Below are positions 61,273 to 64,000 of a stretch of DNA of 64,000 nucleotides, one piece after another. The first letter of the stretch is position 1; every line of letters begins with the position of its first letter. The DNA comes from Acinetobacter suaedae (GTDB lineage Bacteria; Pseudomonadota; Gammaproteobacteria; Pseudomonadales; Moraxellaceae): positions 3,038,001-3,102,000 of the forward strand of contig NZ_CP043909.1 in the NCBI RefSeq assembly GCF_008630915.1, given 5' to 3'. A program made the position numbers and the translations under genes. Below the pieces are notes generated by a model. The model saw only the letters and a program-made list of their open reading frames with translations, made no database searches and was not told the origin of the DNA.

Positions 61273-62412
61273 ATGTCGAATGCCAATCGTTATACTGGTC
61301 TTGTTGATCGTTATCGTGACCGTTTACCTGTGTCTGCAACTACACGTGCTATTTCTCTAGGTGAAGGAAACACGCCTCTAATTAAATTAGAGAATATTCC
61401 ACGTCTTATTGGCAAAAACGTAGAAATTTATGTGAAGTATGAAGGTCTTAACCCAACAGGTTCATTTAAAGACCGTGGTATGACGATGGCTGTGACCAAA
61501 GCTGTTGAAGAAGGCTCAAAAGCGATTATCTGTGCATCAACAGGGAATACTTCAGCAGCAGCAGCGGCCTATGCAGCACGAGCAGGAATTAAAGCATTTG
61601 TTTTGATTCCTGAAGGTAAAATCGCAATGGGTAAAATGGCTCAAGCGATGATGTATGGTGCAATTACCATGCAAATCCGCGGCAACTTCGATGATGGTAT
61701 GCGTCTAGTAAAAGAAGTGGCAGATCAAGCACCTGTAACGATTGTAAACTCGATCAATCCATACCGTTTGCAAGGTCAAAAAACCATTGCTTATGAAATT
61801 GTTGAAGCCTTAGGTCGCGCACCTGATTACCACTGCCTTCCTGTTGGCAATGCTGGCAATATCACTGCACACTGGATGGGTTATACGGAAGCGGTAGCAA
61901 ACCAACCGGCTGATCAGTTTGAACAAGTCGTCTATGATGCTGCAACAGATCAATTTACTGGCCCTAAACCAGAAGGCTTACCAACGATGGTGGGTTACCA
62001 AGCATCAGGTGCTGCACCATTCCTTCGTGGCGCGCCAGTTGAAAGTCCTGAAACAGTAGCAACAGCAATTCGTATTGGTAATCCTCAAAGCTGGAACCAT
62101 GCCAAAGCCGTCGTACGTGACTCTAAAGGTTGGTTTGATGAACTTAGCGATACAGAAATCTTAGAAGCTCAACGCCTACTTTCTATGTATGAAGGTGTGT
62201 TTGTAGAACCAGCTTCAGCAGCGTCTATCGGTGGTGCGATTCGTGATATAAAAGCAGGTAAAATTGCTGAAGGTTCTGTGATCGTATGCACAGTGACAGG
62301 TAATGGTCTAAAAGATCCTGACACAGCAATCAAGCAGTGTGCTGATGCCGTTATGTTGTCAATCGATGCAACAATGGATCAAGTTAAAGACTCTATCCTT
62401 TCAAATATGTAA
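61273..62412 (+). CDS. thrC: threonine synthase
   Basis: This 379-residue PLP enzyme turns phosphohomoserine into threonine. It contains LGEGNTPLIKLENI, the Lys motif NPTGSFKDRGMTMA, STGNTSAAAAAYAARAG and GNAGNITAHWMG. It is the short-type ThrC. It follows hom by 58 bp, completing the homoserine-to-threonine branch except for the kinase. Confidence 0.96.
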   Translation: MSNANRYTGLVDRYRDRLPVSATTRAISLGEGNTPLIKLENIPRLIGKNVEIYVKYEGLNPTGSFKDRGMTMAVTKAVEEGSKAIICASTGNTSAAAAAYAARAGIKAFVLIPEGKIAMGKMAQAMMYGAITMQIRGNFDDGMRLVKEVADQAPVTIVNSINPYRLQGQKTIAYEIVEALGRAPDYHCLPVGNAGNITAHWMGYTEAVANQPADQFEQVVYDAATDQFTGPKPEGLPTMVGYQASGAAPFLRGAPVESPETVATAIRIGNPQSWNHAKAVVRDSKGWFDELSDTEILEAQRLLSMYEGVFVEPASAASIGGAIRDIKAGKIAEGSVIVCTVTGNGLKDPDTAIKQCADAVMLSIDATMDQVKDSILSNM

Positions 62413-62423
62413 AATTAAGTTGA

Positions 62424-62458
62424 TAAAAAAACCAGTTGCAAGCAACTGGTTTTTTTAT
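62424..62458. terminator. bidirectional terminator, thrC/pbpG
   Basis: AACCAGTTGC / GCAACTGGTT has a short AA loop and is flanked by A- and T-runs between convergent genes. Confidence 0.92.
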
Positions 62459-62471
62459 GCGTTGAAAAAGC

Positions 62472-63536
62472 TTAAACGCGTTTTGGTAGAGTATTTAACC
62501 AGGTCAATAAGTTAGTTGCATCGCTATTACGTGCTTGAGTGCTTGGTGCACCCAATAGCACCACAACTGCAGGACGCGAATTGACTGTGGTATGCATCAC
62601 GACACAACGTCCAGCTTCGTTGATATAACCTGTTTTAGAAAGGTTAATATTCCATCCACCGTTACGAACCAAAGCATTGGTGTTATTTGATTTCAATACA
62701 CGATAACCTAAATTGAAATCATAGGTCGGTGTGGTTGAGAACTGACGAATCAAACCATACTGCGAAGCTGCACTGACTAAAATGCCCAAGTCACGTGCCG
62801 AAGAAACATTGCCTGGATGCAAACCCGTAGACTCAATAAAATGTGTCGCAGTCATACCCAGTTGTTTAGCTTTACTGTTCATTGCTGCATAGAAAGCCGT
62901 ACGCCCACCTGGGTATGTACGAGCCAATGCAGCAGCTGCTGGATTTTCAGACTTCATCAAAGCAAATAACAAAAGTTCGGCGCGATTCATACTATCGCCA
63001 GCACGTAATGTAGAACTAGAGTTCTTGCCACCCGCCCCTGCAAAATCGATCTGTTGTAAAGTCACTTCTTCAGACATATTTAAACGAGCATCTGCAGTGA
63101 CGACAGCAGTCATTACTTTAGTAATCGAAGCAATTGGTAGCGCTGTGTTGGTATTTTTACTAAATAATACTTCACCTGTCTGAGCATCCATCACCAATGC
63201 TGCACGTGCATTGACTGAAGGTTGACTACTATAGCCCACCGTATCACGGATCTGCACGCTTTGTTGAGGTGAGGTCGAAGAGGTAATCGCCGCTGAACCA
63301 CCACTACGTAACGTTGTGGTCACCGAGGTCGAACCTACTGGGCTCAAATCTAATGGCTCATCATCATTCATCAATTGACTGGCGTCATTCGCCGACCAGC
63401 TCATTGAGGCTGAACCATTATTACCCGAAATTGCTGAATTATTATTGACTACTAACTCAGCAAAACTTGTTGAACTCCACGCCAACAAGATTGACATGCC
63501 TAATACATGCATGACAGATTTTTTAGCATTTTTCAC
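62472..63536 (-). CDS. pbpG: D-alanyl-D-alanine endopeptidase (PBP7/8)
   Basis: This 354-residue low-molecular-mass penicillin-binding protein has a signal peptide (about SFA|EL, residue 27). A Ser-rich linker precedes the catalytic domain. The nucleophile motif is ASITKVM (SxxK), the GDSMNRAELL/ALMKSENPAA region contains the second motif, and the third is LSKTGY (KTG). It cleaves D-Ala-DAP cross-links in the periplasm. It is probably PBP7/8, but DacC-type carboxypeptidases share these motifs. Confidence 0.88.
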   Translation of the reverse strand: MKNAKKSVMHVLGMSILLAWSSTSFAELVVNNNSAISGNNGSASMSWSANDASQLMNDDEPLDLSPVGSTSVTTTLRSGGSAAITSSTSPQQSVQIRDTVGYSSQPSVNARAALVMDAQTGEVLFSKNTNTALPIASITKVMTAVVTADARLNMSEEVTLQQIDFAGAGGKNSSSTLRAGDSMNRAELLLFALMKSENPAAAALARTYPGGRTAFYAAMNSKAKQLGMTATHFIESTGLHPGNVSSARDLGILVSAASQYGLIRQFSTTPTYDFNLGYRVLKSNNTNALVRNGGWNINLSKTGYINEAGRCVVMHTTVNSRPAVVVLLGAPSTQARNSDATNLLTWLNTLPKRV

Positions 63537-63746
63537 GACACAATACTCAACTCAAGGTGCTGCACATTTGCGCTTACTATCATTATGCCTTACATTTGAG
63601 CATATTGGGTAAAGCTTTTATAGACACAATTGTGTACAACTATTCTCTAAAAATGAAGAATAGCATTGCTAATTTTGTCATTTCATTGCAAGCTAATTTT
63701 GCTTTATGTAACAAAAAACCAATTTTTTGATAAAAAGGAGGTCTTC

Positions 63747-64000
63747 TTGATCACTGTTCTCGTTGTTGATGATCATGAACTCGTACGCACTGGTATTTGT
63801 CGTATGTTAGAAGACCACCCCGATGTTGAGGTTGTAGGACAAGCTGAGTCTGGGGAAGAAGCAATTGCTTTAGTTCGTCAGAAACATCCTCAAGTTGTTC
63901 TGCTTGATGTCAACATGCCGGGTATTGGTGGGGTTGAAACCACTAGACGTTTGTTACAAAGTGCGCCGGATACCAAAGTAATCGCTGTGAGCGGTTTAGC
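63747..64000 (+). CDS. gacA: GacA/UvrY-type response regulator (5' part)
   Basis: The start is TTG 63747 with AAGGAGG five bases upstream, as also used by E. coli uvrY. The peptide begins MITVLVVDDHELVRTGICRM with Asp8-Asp9 and the phosphoacceptor Asp54 in VVLLDVNMPGIGG. The gene continues past the window edge, so the HTH domain is not seen. GacA with GacS typically controls sRNAs of the Rsm/Csr system. Confidence 0.85.
   Translation, partial: MITVLVVDDHELVRTGICRMLEDHPDVEVVGQAESGEEAIALVRQKHPQVVLLDVNMPGIGGVETTRRLLQSAPDTKVIAVSGL

Overview
The window is chromosomal DNA of a gamma-proteobacterium of the Moraxellaceae, almost certainly Acinetobacter. The evidence is the AT-rich base use and the gene neighbourhoods: argH/algZ-algR-hemC-hemD-hemX-hemY as in pseudomonads, a detached gspN-gspC-gspD group, tRNA-Thr/Tyr/Gly/Thr-tuf followed by tRNA-Trp-secE-nusG-rplKAJL-rpoBC, xerD-dsbC-hom-thrC, and feoA-feoB with a small Cys-rich third gene. 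I see no prophage, CRISPR array, integron or intact insertion sequence. This is mostly core genome, with a few accessory or poorly characterised loci.

Layout. 1-7.7 kb is the least characterised part: three lipoproteins (two are tandem paralogues), a membrane-anchored coiled-coil protein, a FrnE-like DsbA-family protein, an unrecognised 471-residue protein and a probable outer-membrane protein. 7.7-15.3 kb holds htpG, an LprI-like protein, an OmpW porin, an ion antiporter, an epoxide-hydrolase-like enzyme, a hotdog protein and two glycine-zipper lipoproteins. 15.4-29.6 kb is the transcription/translation block on the minus strand: a tRNA cluster, EF-Tu, SecE, NusG, L11, L1, L10, L7/L12, RpoB and RpoC. 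29.6-37 kb has gph-trpE, an FHA protein, gspN-gspC-gspD and an H-NS-like protein. 37.5-45.4 kb has a thioesterase, the hem genes, AlgZ/AlgR, argH and yggX. 45.4-46 kb is a non-coding-looking interval with much structure. 46-64 kb has phoU, riboswitch-controlled thiC, a Nudix hydrolase, cpdA, dksA, gluQ, ftsW-murD, feoAB, xerD-dsbC, a MITE-like element, hom-thrC, pbpG and the 5' part of a gacA-type response regulator.

How genes work together. The 14 kb tRNA-tuf-secE-nusG-rpl-rpoBC block makes core translation and transcription machinery and carries several internal hairpins where expression could be tuned: the L10 leader, the rplL-rpoB attenuator-like hairpin and the rpoB-rpoC spacer. hemC, hemD, hemX and hemY are packed with overlapping stops and starts. 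gspN, gspC and gspD build the assembly platform link and outer-membrane pore of type II secretion. FeoA and FeoB import ferrous iron behind a good Fur-box match. Hom and ThrC make threonine.

The most interesting non-standard signals lie in 45.39-45.92 kb, between yggX and phoU. They are a 21-bp perfect inverted repeat, a strong promoter with a 17-bp spacer feeding an approximately 83-nt transcript that ends in a C-rich-loop terminator (candidate sRNA), an opposing 38-codon membrane-peptide gene with a good ribosome binding site, and a perfect 20-bp palindrome directly upstream of that site. Other points are an 11-bp inverted repeat bracketing the thiC ribosome binding site and start, a 267-bp MITE-like element before hom, a DsbC predicted to be a lipoprotein, and a 17-bp perfect palindrome in front of the FrnE-like gene. 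All functions come from reading motifs and synteny by eye; no database search was run.
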